Shown here in pieces: positions 1 through 5,815 of a stretch of 14,397 nucleotides of DNA. A program made the position numbers and the translations under genes. The stretch covers positions 1 to 14,397 of the forward strand of contig CAYVTZ010000060.1 of assembly GCA_964454685.1 (NCBI GenBank), read 5' to 3'. Under the pieces are notes generated by a model that was not told the origin of the DNA, made no database searches, and saw only the letters and a program-made list of their open reading frames with translations. Position 1 is the first letter of the stretch. The number at the start of each line of letters is the position of its first letter. This stretch comes from CAYVTZ01 sp964454685. GTDB taxonomy: Bacteria > Bacillota > Clostridia > Christensenellales > Christensenellaceae.

Positions 1-7
1 AGTTTTA

Positions 8-46
8 TATGGTGTACTTGTACAAAACACCATAAATATATAATAC
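8..46 (+). promoter_or_regulatory. Promoter with overlapping dyad operator
   Basis: A -10 hexamer TATAAT lies at 39-44. TTGTAC at 18-23 can serve as -35, although the spacer is only 15 bases. The arms TATGGTGT (8-15) and ACACCATA (27-34) form a perfect 8-base inverted repeat. It encloses a second palindrome, TTGTACAA (18-25), with almost the same centre. A dyad over the -35 and spacer is typical of a repressor or activator site. The promoter would drive the gene run that starts at 62. The role as an operator is inferred. Confidence 0.55.
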
Positions 47-61
47 GAGGAGAAAGAAGTG

Positions 62-466
62 ATGAATGGCAAAGAAATAGATGAAATGACGCTTGAAGAA
101 CTGAAAGAAATAATGGATAGCAAAGAATACTTTGATTCGAATGGATTCGGCGTTGGACAAGTGTGTCCTGACGAAGAGAACGAGCAGGAATTTGATGAAG
201 TAATCGAAGAGCCGTGGTACATTGTTCTTGCTGTTTGCTATTATGGCGGATGCGATCTGGAACGCCTGACATTTGCAACTGAATTAGAAGCATGTCGGGA
301 AGCGGTAAAACGCTGGCAAAGAGGTGAAAAATTCACTTGGGAAAACCCGCCAAAATTTGCCTGTAAGGAGTGTTACGAGTGCACAGGGATTGATTTGTAT
401 TACTCTGAAAAAACTTATGCAGAAGTTGAAACTGCATGTGCAAAATCAAGGAGCAAAAAAATCTAA
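62..466 (+). CDS. Hypothetical acidic protein
   Basis: A 134-residue soluble protein that I do not recognise. It is rich in Asp and Glu in the first 50 residues (a short helical stretch near ELKEIMDSKEYFD, then an acidic segment). The middle, around 'EPWYIVLAVCYYGGCDLERL', looks like a folded beta/alpha core, and the Cys pairs in 'ACKECYEC' near residues 100-107 could bind metal. GAGGAG at 47-52 places the start at ATG 62, nine bases downstream; GTG at 59 is an in-frame alternative that adds one Met. It is the first gene after the promoter at 39-44. The 3' end runs into an A7 tract just before the stop. One base of slippage there would open about 20 more codons, ending at 522, so the true C-terminus is slightly uncertain. 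Confidence 0.8.
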   Translation: MNGKEIDEMTLEELKEIMDSKEYFDSNGFGVGQVCPDEENEQEFDEVIEEPWYIVLAVCYYGGCDLERLTFATELEACREAVKRWQRGEKFTWENPPKFACKECYECTGIDLYYSEKTYAEVETACAKSRSKKI

Positions 467-494
467 AAACGCGATTGATAAATTTTTTGAATGA

Positions 495-536
495 GGTTGC
501 CCAAGCTGCGGACGAAAGCTAAAGGAGGACTGGTAA
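495..536 (+). pseudogene. Remnant C-terminus of a zinc-ribbon gene
   Basis: Read in the frame ending with TAA at 534-536, these bases give GCPSCGRKLKEDW followed by stop, a typical C-terminal half of a phage zinc ribbon (compare CPNCGAKMD in the gene starting at 537). The frame stays open further upstream (about 441-491) but is interrupted by TGA at 492-494 and has no start codon with a ribosome binding site. It is best read as the tail of a decayed gene whose AAAGGAGG-like bases now serve as the ribosome binding site of the next gene. A chance match is possible because it is only 13 codons. Confidence 0.4.
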
Positions 537-857
537 ATGAGTGATTTGATAAGCAGAGATGCACTACTCAAGAGCTTTGACAATGAACCTATGCTTGAAA
601 CCTATAACGACTGCGTTACAGTTGCAAGAATCATAAAAGAGCAACCCACGCTAGACGCAGCACCAGTAGTGCATGGAAGGTGGGAGTGCGCCTACAATGA
701 AAATACTGGTGAAACAGATTTAACATGCTCACGTTGTAAGGATACAAGGACAATAAACGGGTGTTATGTGTCCGCTAATGGAGATTCTTGCTATAACGAG
801 GATGATTTTTGCCCCAACTGCGGAGCAAAGATGGATAAGGAGGACGAGGGTGAATGA
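537..857 (+). CDS. Small zinc-ribbon protein
   Basis: A 106-residue protein of a family very common in clostridial phages and integrative elements; its function is unknown. The N-terminus SDLISRDALLKSF is followed by a Thr-Leu-Asp-Ala-Ala-Pro-Val segment and a conserved Gly-x-Trp (about 47-49). The C-terminal zinc ribbon uses CSRC (64-67) and CPNC (92-95) and ends GAKMD. It is a distant paralogue of the gene at 7475-7810, sharing the same domain order and the same end. AAAGGAGG lies just upstream of ATG 537. Its stop overlaps the start of the next gene (ATGA at 854), which indicates translational coupling. The Zn-binding reading follows from the Cys spacing; any DNA or protein partner is unknown. 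Confidence 0.88.
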   Translation: MSDLISRDALLKSFDNEPMLETYNDCVTVARIIKEQPTLDAAPVVHGRWECAYNENTGETDLTCSRCKDTRTINGCYVSANGDSCYNEDDFCPNCGAKMDKEDEGE

Positions 858-1171
858 AACCCAAAATGAAAACACGCGAGATATGCCAATCCAGTTGCAC
901 ACCAATATTACGTAACAATTCGGCACAGATAGAGTATGAACTTGAATTTAACACAAAAATCAATCATTTTAAAAGCCACAAACGCTATCAGTGGTTGAGA
1001 GAATATAGTGACTGCGCTTTGCGTTTTCATACAGGTTTTGGATATCTGGCAATAAAGGCTATTGATTTTATTGACAGAATTAACGCAATGCCGCTTGGAT
1101 ACATATTGGATTGGCTAGACGGCAAAAATCAACTCGAGTGGCGCGGCGAACAGGAAGGAGAAGAGGGATGA
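854..1171 (+). CDS. Hypothetical protein
   Basis: A 105-residue basic protein without a motif I recognise. The N-terminal third is Lys/Arg rich. The middle, 'YQWLREYSDCALRFHTGFGYLAIKAIDFIDRI', is predicted to be helical and partly hydrophobic but too polar for a membrane segment. The end is acidic and its bases carry the ribosome binding site of the next gene. It starts at an ATGA overlap with the zinc-ribbon gene, with GGAGGACGAGGGTG upstream, and ends at an ATGA overlap at 1168, so it is a middle member of a coupled operon. Confidence 0.75.
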   Translation: MKPKMKTREICQSSCTPILRNNSAQIEYELEFNTKINHFKSHKRYQWLREYSDCALRFHTGFGYLAIKAIDFIDRINAMPLGYILDWLDGKNQLEWRGEQEGEEG

Positions 1172-1371
1172 AGGTGAGAGCAAGAACAGATTTATTTGTC
1201 ACTAAGACATTTTACTGTGATTCGTGCTATCGAAACAAAATTAATGACAGCGGGCAGCATTATTGCGAATTGTATGGTGACTGGCTTGCCGTGGACAGTA
1301 CAAGAACAATCAAGTGTAACGAGTGTATCAAGCAGTTGGTTGAAACGATAAGAGTTGAAAGGCGATCATGA
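1168..1371 (+). CDS. Small Cys-rich protein
   Basis: A 67-residue protein with two CxxC pairs, CDSC and CNEC, and two further Cys between them. This is consistent with one or two small zinc knuckles; the family is not recognised. The frame is open further upstream to 1111, but GGAAGGAGAAGAGGG precedes ATG 1168, and the ATGA overlap with the previous stop fixes this start. Small Cys-rich products of this kind recur at 6341, 9803 and 10044. Confidence 0.75.
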   Translation: MKVRARTDLFVTKTFYCDSCYRNKINDSGQHYCELYGDWLAVDSTRTIKCNECIKQLVETIRVERRS

Positions 1372-1377
1372 GGGGCG

Positions 1378-1980
1378 GTGAATGAAATGGAAAGATTAAC
1401 AATGCAGGAAAATAAAGGTATGTGCGTGTTAACAACGAAAACAATAGCACTTAATTTTTACGGAGCTCCCGGAACGGGAAAATCTACTCTTGCGGCGTAT
1501 GCGTTTGCACAGCTCAAGATGGCAGGTGTAAATGCAGAACTCGTTACTGAATACGCCAAAGAGCTCGTTTGGGGTGGAAAAGAATCTTTGCTGGATGGCA
1601 GTGAAGCGAGCCAAATGCAAATTTTTGAGGAGCAGTACAATCGCATGAATCGCCTCAACGGCAAAGTTGATGTGATTGTGACAGATTCGCCACTGCCTGT
1701 AGGTCTGTATTACACCAAAGGCAAGACGAGCGAAATGTTTTTTCGTGAACTGATGAACGCGTATGGCCAATTTCAGAATATTGACATCTATCTCAAGCGC
1801 GTAAAGCCGTACAACCCGAAGGGACGCTTGCAATCAGAGGCAGAAAGTGATGCGATGGCCATGAAACTCAGAAATAGCCTGATTTCTTATGGGATCAGCT
1901 TTGCGGAGCAGGACCTGCCTGCGGATTTTGCTCATGCAGACGAGGTTGTACAATCTGTACTCAAAAAAGTAAATGGTTAA
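1378..1980 (+). CDS. P-loop NTPase/kinase, AAA_28 (NadR-kinase-like)
   Basis: A 200-residue P-loop protein. Walker A GAPGTGKST is at residues 29-37. 'VTEYAKE' at about 56-62 resembles the Glu-Tyr-Ala/Gly-(Arg/Lys) motif of the AAA_28 / NadR ribosylnicotinamide-kinase group. The hydrophobic strand VIVTDSPL (about 99-106) supplies the Walker B-like Asp. The C-terminal part has the Arg/Lys-rich lid expected of small-molecule kinases (around 'KRVKPYNPKGR'). Likely role: an ATP-dependent kinase of a nucleoside or nicotinamide-type substrate; the substrate cannot be told from the sequence. GGGGCGGTG precedes ATG 1378. A shorter start at ATG 1420 (AAAGGT upstream) would leave the P-loop intact. Phage-borne members are common in Bacillota. 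A generic ATPase remains possible. Confidence 0.83.
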   Translation: MNEMERLTMQENKGMCVLTTKTIALNFYGAPGTGKSTLAAYAFAQLKMAGVNAELVTEYAKELVWGGKESLLDGSEASQMQIFEEQYNRMNRLNGKVDVIVTDSPLPVGLYYTKGKTSEMFFRELMNAYGQFQNIDIYLKRVKPYNPKGRLQSEAESDAMAMKLRNSLISYGISFAEQDLPADFAHADEVVQSVLKKVNG

Positions 1981-2002
1981 AAGGTCTGAGGAGATACGAC
2001 TC

Positions 2003-2028
2003 GTGGCTGGACGGTGCTGTCCAGCCGC
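2003..2028 (+). promoter_or_regulatory. Stem-loop in leader of the 2057 gene
   Basis: GGCTGGAC (2005-2012) and GTCCAGCC (2019-2026) pair perfectly around a 6-base loop, and G-C plus T-G extend the stem to ten pairs. No T-run follows, so it is not a standard intrinsic terminator. It lies 23 bases after the kinase stop and 28 bases before the next start. It shares TGGACGG and CTGTCCAGC with the terminator at about 13396-13440. Processing site, attenuator or mRNA stabiliser are all possible. Confidence 0.5.
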
Positions 2029-2056
2029 AACTATGAACACGGAGGAGAAGTAAACT

Positions 2057-2962
2057 ATGAATGAGAAAGTAAAAGAGATTAAGGAGCGACACAATCGTGC
2101 GACACCGGGTCCATGGAAGTGGCTTGTGAATGAATATTGCCACAATGCCAAATTGGTGACGGTTCATTCCGGTCAATATTATGTTATGGGATTTAAACGC
2201 TGGGGCATGCATGATGCGCAACCTACATTTCAGAAGTATGAAAGGTGTTCCGGCCCTGTCACCGAGCGTGGCAGCATGGGCATGAGAAAAGCATCTGAAA
2301 TGCTGCGGTTCAATCAAGATTACAGGCATGACGACGGCTGGATTGATCATCCTGACGCAGATTGTATCGCCCATGCGTGGGAAGATGTCGATATTCTTCT
2401 CGCGGAAATCGAAAGGCTGCAAACGTATGTGTACGAACTGAAAGATGAAATAGTTTGTGAAGCGAAAACTGCATACGCCGAGGACGGATGCGCATACCAT
2501 ATAGAAGCGACGGGCAGCGAAGCGGAGCGGGTCACGCAACTGTTGCGAAATGAGAGTATTGGGTTGGTAGATATCAGACCCTGCAATGTGGGCGACGAGG
2601 TATATTTTATCCACCAAAACAGCGTAAAAAAGGGCGTCGTGGTTCGGTTTGCTAAAACGAAGGACAATTTCCTTATGCGCATTGGCAGGGGTGCAACTTG
2701 CTATGAAGATATATCTGTTCGGATGTTTGGCAAATGGATTTTTGAGAACGAGCAGCAGGCAATCTACGTTTTGGAAGGCCTAAGAGAAGGCGGGGAGTGT
2801 TTCCCTGCATGTCCGTATTGGTTTCATGCTCAGTGTGGCGCAGGTGCAGGGAACTGCAACGAGACACATTGCAAGGTGCATCGAGAACGATTAAAAGAAG
2901 TTGAATGTCTCCAAATCAAAAATTCACGTACATCAAATGATTATGAGGAGGAAATTTTATGA
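2057..2962 (+). CDS. Ea22-like composite phage protein
   Basis: A 301-residue protein that looks like a mosaic. Residues 1-125 begin with an 'I-K-E-R ... ATPGPWKW' motif and end with 'DADCIAHAWEDVDILLAEIERL', the pattern of phage Ea22-like / ead proteins. Residues about 175-245 hold a second unit, 'VGDEVYFI ... KKGVV ... FGKWIF', a small beta domain seen in many clostridial phage proteins that usually ends with an 'AxxxL' helix. A Cys-rich tail follows, with six Cys between about 250 and 276 that may bind zinc. No enzyme motif is seen. GGAGGAG precedes ATG 2057. The stop overlaps the next start (ATGA at 2959). Function unknown; the Ea22 similarity is only to the N-terminal pattern. Confidence 0.8.
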   Translation: MNEKVKEIKERHNRATPGPWKWLVNEYCHNAKLVTVHSGQYYVMGFKRWGMHDAQPTFQKYERCSGPVTERGSMGMRKASEMLRFNQDYRHDDGWIDHPDADCIAHAWEDVDILLAEIERLQTYVYELKDEIVCEAKTAYAEDGCAYHIEATGSEAERVTQLLRNESIGLVDIRPCNVGDEVYFIHQNSVKKGVVVRFAKTKDNFLMRIGRGATCYEDISVRMFGKWIFENEQQAIYVLEGLREGGECFPACPYWFHAQCGAGAGNCNETHCKVHRERLKEVECLQIKNSRTSNDYEEEIL

Positions 2963-3444
2963 AAGAAGTTTTATCAATTATTGGTATAGTTTTTGCAGCA
3001 GGATTCGGCATGTTTGCACTCATAATGGGTTTTTCGGGATCCATTGATCGCGCCTATCTTCGCTCATATGAAACACGAAGCGAGTTCTACGAGTTGAGAT
3101 CAATTCAAACTGACACTCAAAAAAGCCAAACTTCGACAGGCATTTTTGTATTTGTTGTCGGCGAAGTATCTTCGGAAACAGAGCATGAACAGTACTACCT
3201 CGCTTATGTGAAATATGAGGATGGCTTCAAGGCGGAAAAATTACCTATTGATCAAACATATATAAACGAAATTTCTGCTGGTCAGAAGCCATATCTTGAG
3301 AAGAAACTAAAGGATACTAAGATTCCTAATATCGGTGAAGTGGTTGACTCGCAGACAGAGAGCTATATCTTGAATGTGCCGGAGGGTTCGGTATCAATAG
3401 AGTTTGATTTTGGGCTAGAAGGGTTCATAGCCAGCGCCGCCTGA
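2959..3444 (+). CDS. Membrane-anchored protein, paralogue copy A
   Basis: A 161-residue protein with one N-terminal hydrophobic helix (about residues 4-28), which could be an uncleaved anchor, followed by a soluble domain of about 130 residues. It is a clear paralogue of the gene at 6929-7429: shared motifs include 'RSEFYEL', 'INEIS', 'KPYLEK', 'YILNVPEGSVS' and 'EFDFGLEGF'. The last 54 bases of homology are nearly identical in DNA. The family is not recognised. The extracellular or cytoplasmic side cannot be fixed, but the few positive charges before the helix weakly favour an outside C-terminus. GAGGAGG lies upstream of the ATG, which overlaps the previous stop. A cell-envelope role (for example a superinfection or immunity factor) is only a guess. 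Confidence 0.8.
   Translation: MKEVLSIIGIVFAAGFGMFALIMGFSGSIDRAYLRSYETRSEFYELRSIQTDTQKSQTSTGIFVFVVGEVSSETEHEQYYLAYVKYEDGFKAEKLPIDQTYINEISAGQKPYLEKKLKDTKIPNIGEVVDSQTESYILNVPEGSVSIEFDFGLEGFIASAA
3373..3426 (+). repeat. 54-base near-identical repeat, copy A
   Basis: 52 of 54 bases match 7355-7408. It encodes the C-terminal 'NVPEGSVSxEFDFGLEGF' of the paralogous membrane proteins, while the flanking coding sequence is far more diverged. Confidence 0.9.
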
Positions 3445-3446
3445 TA

Positions 3447-3605
3447 ATGTATGACGCCCTTACTTTAAGGCTCATCACCGCAAACAATGTGGGCATCAGG
3501 AGAGCTCTGAAAGAAGGACATCTGTTCAAAATTTGTGAGATAGGAGGAGGACTATTAAATGGTATCGGCGAGGTACTTGGATACTCGTTTGGTCAGACGA
3601 TATAA
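3447..3605 (+). pseudogene. Possible detached N-terminus of the 3671 gene
   Basis: A 52-codon reading frame starts at ATG 3447, three bases after the previous stop. It contains 'LRLITANNVGIRRALKEGH' and ends '...GYSFGQTI'. It has no ribosome binding site of its own but could be reached by reinitiation. Right where it stops, the frame of the 3671 gene becomes plausible coding sequence ('NVVAEGYITAGLYDKYASD'), although that frame has no start codon there. A second candidate start, ATG 3559 behind a strong AGGAGGAGG, is in yet another frame and stops after 32 codons. The simplest reading is one gene broken by an indel near 3560-3606. The alternative is a short independent leader peptide. Confidence 0.35.
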
Positions 3606-3670
3606 ATGTCGTTGCCGAGGGTTATATCACCGCAGGACTATACGACAAGTACGCTAGCGACTATGATGAA

Positions 3671-4009
3671 ATGCCACTGATACGCGTATATCGCGTGTCG
3701 GGCAACACTTTTCGGCAGATAATGGGGCAGTACATCGAAAACGACAAAGAGATGAAAAAGTTAGAAAACAATACGCATTTTGCATATTCACTTTACACAT
3801 TTAGCAACAGTTGCCATATCGAGGTGAGGAATGCCGAAAATGGGAAAAAGATCTATGAGAAAAGATGCATTTGCAATGATTCGGGTAGTGTGTACCGGGG
3901 AACAAAACAACACTTACGTAACGTGGTAAGGGCGGTGAATTCTATAGCAAAACAAATGCAGCGAAGAGATTATGAAGTGAGCAAGAAAGATCGTAAGCGA
4001 CTTGTGTAA
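3671..4009 (+). CDS. Hypothetical protein, 5' end probably frameshifted
   Basis: A 112-residue basic protein from the first ATG of this frame. It has a mixed beta/alpha middle ('THFAYSLYTFSNSCHIEVRNAENGKKIYEK') and a helical C-terminus rich in Lys and Arg. The family is not recognised. The start is doubtful: no good ribosome binding site precedes ATG 3671, and the frame is open back to 3539 with gene-like content ('GYITAGLYDKYASDYDE'), but with no ATG, GTG or TTG. The real start was probably upstream in another frame (see 3447-3605), so this is likely a frameshifted gene whose 3' part is intact. It is the last gene before a non-coding gap at 4010-4121. Confidence 0.5.
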   Translation: MPLIRVYRVSGNTFRQIMGQYIENDKEMKKLENNTHFAYSLYTFSNSCHIEVRNAENGKKIYEKRCICNDSGSVYRGTKQHLRNVVRAVNSIAKQMQRRDYEVSKKDRKRLV

Positions 4010-4015
4010 TGTACA

Positions 4016-4045
4016 TTTGATGCAAGGCATTGTTTGTAACAATAT
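4016..4045 (+). promoter_or_regulatory. Weak promoter candidate with dyad
   Basis: TTGATG (4017-4022), 17 bases, then CAATAT (4040-4045) gives a weak sigma70-like pair in the gap before the 4122 gene. The sequence ATTTG at 4015-4019 resembles the other -35 regions of the window. ATTGTT (4029-4034) and AACAAT (4038-4043) form a perfect inverted repeat around a 3-base centre that covers the -10, a possible operator. Confidence 0.3.
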
Positions 4046-4121
4046 GGGCGTGCATAGCATCAAGTGAGTGATTTAAGTTGCTAACGCTCCAACAATAGGG
4101 TGATGAAAGGAGGAGGGCAGG

Positions 4122-4388
4122 ATGAATGACATTGCACTATATTTCGAAATAAGAGGTACTGCAACGGACGAGGACGGCAATCGTTCTTGTGCTGGCGCGA
4201 CCTTGATACTTGGAAAAACAGACAAGATCATTAAATATGAGCGGCTAACAAAAAATCTTGATGTAGAGGTGCTGCTTCAATATCTCGGGATGTCTGATCT
4301 GTTTGATGCACAAGATGTCAGAGTGATTTCGCCGGAAGAGTACAAGTCGAAGTATGGCAAAAACGAGGAAGATGAAAATAGGAACTGA
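4122..4388 (+). CDS. Small acidic hypothetical protein
   Basis: An 88-residue protein beginning with a beta-rich segment ('IALYFEIRGTATDEDGN', then 'AGATLILGKTDKIIKYERL'), followed by a helix and an acidic tail. No motif is recognised. AAAGGAGGAGGG stands upstream of ATG 4122. The gene lies alone between the gap at 4010-4121 and the hairpin at 4426, so it may be a monocistronic unit. Confidence 0.75.
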   Translation: MNDIALYFEIRGTATDEDGNRSCAGATLILGKTDKIIKYERLTKNLDVEVLLQYLGMSDLFDAQDVRVISPEEYKSKYGKNEEDENRN

Positions 4389-4425
4389 GAAGTAATATAG
4401 TGCTTTAGCGACGAGTAAAGGATTC

Positions 4426-4457
4426 AAGAGTCGTATTCTTATGCGGCTCTTTTTATT
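4426..4457 (+). terminator. Start-associated hairpin 1
   Basis: AAGAGTCGTA (4426-4435) pairs with TGCGGCTCTT (4442-4451), ten pairs with two G-T, followed by a T-rich run. AAAGGAG follows within ten bases. In sequence it is a near copy of the hairpins at 6627 and 9755. It can terminate the 4122 transcript and also lies in the leader of the methyltransferase gene. Confidence 0.75.
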
Positions 4458-4475
4458 TTGAAAGGAGAAAACTCA

Positions 4476-4503
4476 GACCCTACGCTTTGATTGGCGTGGG
4501 GTC
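4476..4503 (+). promoter_or_regulatory. Second hairpin in methyltransferase leader
   Basis: GACCCTACGC (4476-4485) pairs along its whole length with GCGTGGGGTC (4494-4503), followed by TTTG. It sits between AAAGGAG (4461-4467) and ATG 4518. The usual close ribosome binding site is therefore absent from the methyltransferase gene, and this stem could terminate transcription or bring the distant site nearer to the start. Confidence 0.6.
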
Positions 4504-4517
4504 TTTGTTCACGACAA

Positions 4518-5282
4518 ATGAAACTAGAACTAATTCATGATGATTGTTTAGAAGCAATGACTAAAATCGAAACGGGTTCCATAGACATGATATTAACCGA
4601 TCTGCCATATGGCAAAACAAAGTGCGTGTGGGACAAGCCGATTGTGCTGGACGCGCTCTGGATGCAGTTTACGCGTGTTATAAAAGAGAATGGCGCAATC
4701 GTATTGACAGCGAAGCAACCGTTTACGACTGATCTTATTATGAGTAACCGCGATTGGTTCCGCTACGGTCTGGTCTGGCTGAAAAATACGAGCACAGGAT
4801 ATCTCAATGCGAAGGTCATGCCCCTGCAAAACCATGAGGATATTTGCGTGTTTTACAAAAAGAAGCCGAAATACAACCCGATTATGGAAGATGGATTCGA
4901 GCGAAAGACATGCAAGGCCTCGCAAAAGCGAAAGTGCAAAGCGGCAGAAATATACGGAGAAGCAACCAATTATGCCGATTACGAGAGCACGCAAAGATAC
5001 CCCATTAGTGTTTTATATTTCCCGAGCGACCGCTACAAAAACTCACTGCATCGGACACAGAAACCAGTGGCATTGATGGAATATCTGATTCGGCTGTTCA
5101 CGGATGCAGGCGACACCGTGCTGGATTGTTGCATGGGTAGCGGAACAACAGGTGAAGCGTGTATGAACCTAGACCGCAACTTCATTGGAATCGAAAAAGA
5201 TGAGGAGATTTTTGCTATCGCGGCTTCTCGATTGAAACACAACAACGAGTTGGGAAGCGGCACTATATTGCATGCAACTTGA
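4518..5282 (+). CDS. Solitary DNA adenine methyltransferase, beta class
   Basis: A 254-residue site-specific DNA methyltransferase (D12/N4-N6 MTase family, PF01555 type) that transfers methyl from S-adenosylmethionine to DNA. Catalytic motif IV DLPYG is at residues 28-32. The target-recognition region spans about 100-165 and is Lys-rich. Motif X, TQKPVALMEYLI, is at about 180-191, and the SAM-binding motif I, VLDCCMGSGTTGEA, is at 201-214. The order IV - recognition - X - I is that of the beta class. DLPY (rather than DPPY or SPPY) suggests N6-adenine. No restriction enzyme gene is adjacent, so it is probably a phage orphan that masks host-restriction sites or marks the genome. The frame opens with TTG at 4491, but ATG 4518 fits the family start (KLELIHDDCLEAM). 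The ribosome binding site is unusually distant, with a hairpin between. Confidence 0.93.
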   Translation: MKLELIHDDCLEAMTKIETGSIDMILTDLPYGKTKCVWDKPIVLDALWMQFTRVIKENGAIVLTAKQPFTTDLIMSNRDWFRYGLVWLKNTSTGYLNAKVMPLQNHEDICVFYKKKPKYNPIMEDGFERKTCKASQKRKCKAAEIYGEATNYADYESTQRYPISVLYFPSDRYKNSLHRTQKPVALMEYLIRLFTDAGDTVLDCCMGSGTTGEACMNLDRNFIGIEKDEEIFAIAASRLKHNNELGSGTILHAT

Positions 5283-5286
5283 AAAA

Positions 5287-5316
5287 TTTGCTTTGGAGTG
5301 TAATGCATTTTATACT
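5287..5316 (+). promoter_or_regulatory. Promoter upstream of hairpin 2
   Basis: TTGCTT (5288-5293), 17 bases, then TATACT (5311-5316). It begins with AAAAATTTGCTTTG, the same 14 bases found upstream of hairpin 3 (about 6545-6558). It lies just after the methyltransferase stop and would drive the 5432 operon through the hairpin. Confidence 0.5.
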
Positions 5317-5366
5317 ATGGTTAAAAGTTTAAGTAAATCCCATGAAAAAGGGAAAGTTTAGGTTTT

Positions 5367-5394
5367 AAAAGTCGTGTTTTTACGCGACTTTTTT
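5367..5394 (+). terminator. Start-associated hairpin 2
   Basis: AAAAGTCGTGT (5367-5377) pairs with ACGCGACTTTT (5382-5392), eleven pairs around a 4-base loop, followed by a T-run. It is an intrinsic-terminator shape, 37 bases upstream of the 5432 start. It is related to hairpins 1, 3, 4 and 5 by the GTCGT arm. Confidence 0.75.
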
Positions 5395-5431
5395 GTGCTG
5401 AGTAGTTGCCGTATAGGCAGAAAGGAAAAAT

Positions 5432-5815
5432 ATGGGAAATTATATAGACGCTAAAAACGAATTGTATGAGCAAGTTGAAATCTGCGGGAAGCAAGCGCTA
5501 TTCACGAGCGCTCGGGTAAACCGCGAAACGCTGCCGGATGGAGTATATGGATACGATCTTAGACATGATGATGAATGCCAAGGAGAAGTATGCGAAGTAA
5601 AAAAATTCGTTCTTGTGAATCATTGGGGCACTGTCCTTTTAACCGAAGAGATTGACTTGGGTGAGGATGGATATTTGCTGTTGAACGAGGGGGAAGATTT
5701 CGGCTATCTGGGAGTATCCGGTTTGAAGTTCGAAGACATCTACGATCTTAAAACAAACCGAGGCGGTCTTTCCTGCTCTCACCCAGAAAGGGAATACGAA
5801 TGGAAACAAATCTAA
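5432..5815 (+). CDS. LPD28-domain-like protein
   Basis: A 127-residue protein that matches the pattern of large polyvalent protein-associated domain 28: 'ICGKQALFT' (17-25), 'LPDGVYGYDLRHDDECQG' (34-51), 'VLVNHWGTVLL' (60-70), then an acidic 'GEDGYLLLNEGEDFGYLG' stretch. Such domains occur as stand-alone small proteins and inside large polyvalent proteins of Clostridia phages and integrative elements. Their biochemical role is unknown. AAAGGA precedes ATG 5432. The gene heads a short operon behind the promoter at 5288 and hairpin 2, and its 3' end overlaps the next gene by 16 bases. The family assignment rests on remembered pattern only. Confidence 0.82.
   Translation: MGNYIDAKNELYEQVEICGKQALFTSARVNRETLPDGVYGYDLRHDDECQGEVCEVKKFVLVNHWGTVLLTEEIDLGEDGYLLLNEGEDFGYLGVSGLKFEDIYDLKTNRGGLSCSHPEREYEWKQI

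Noticed and set aside
729..963. Open frames on the minus strand opposite the zinc-ribbon gene
   Set aside because: They lie wholly opposite a well-supported gene, have no ribosome binding site, and show odd composition.
1961..2617. A 218-codon minus-strand frame opposite the Ea22-like gene
   Set aside because: Length comes from the codon use of the + gene; no ribosome binding site, no motif, and every other gene is on the + strand.
3447..3605. An independent small gene of 52 codons
   Set aside because: No ribosome binding site of its own; kept only as a possible broken N-terminus of the 3671 gene.
4593..4994. Minus-strand frame opposite the methyltransferase gene
   Set aside because: The opposite strand carries clear methyltransferase motifs; this frame has none and no start signal.
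4807..5076. Second + frame inside the methyltransferase gene
   Set aside because: Extreme Arg/Thr/Lys composition and lies within the strongly supported gene.
4518..5282. A restriction-modification pair
   Set aside because: Only the methyltransferase is visible; no nuclease gene adjoins it, and the nuclease-fold protein at 7813 lies 2.5 kb away in another operon with different partners.
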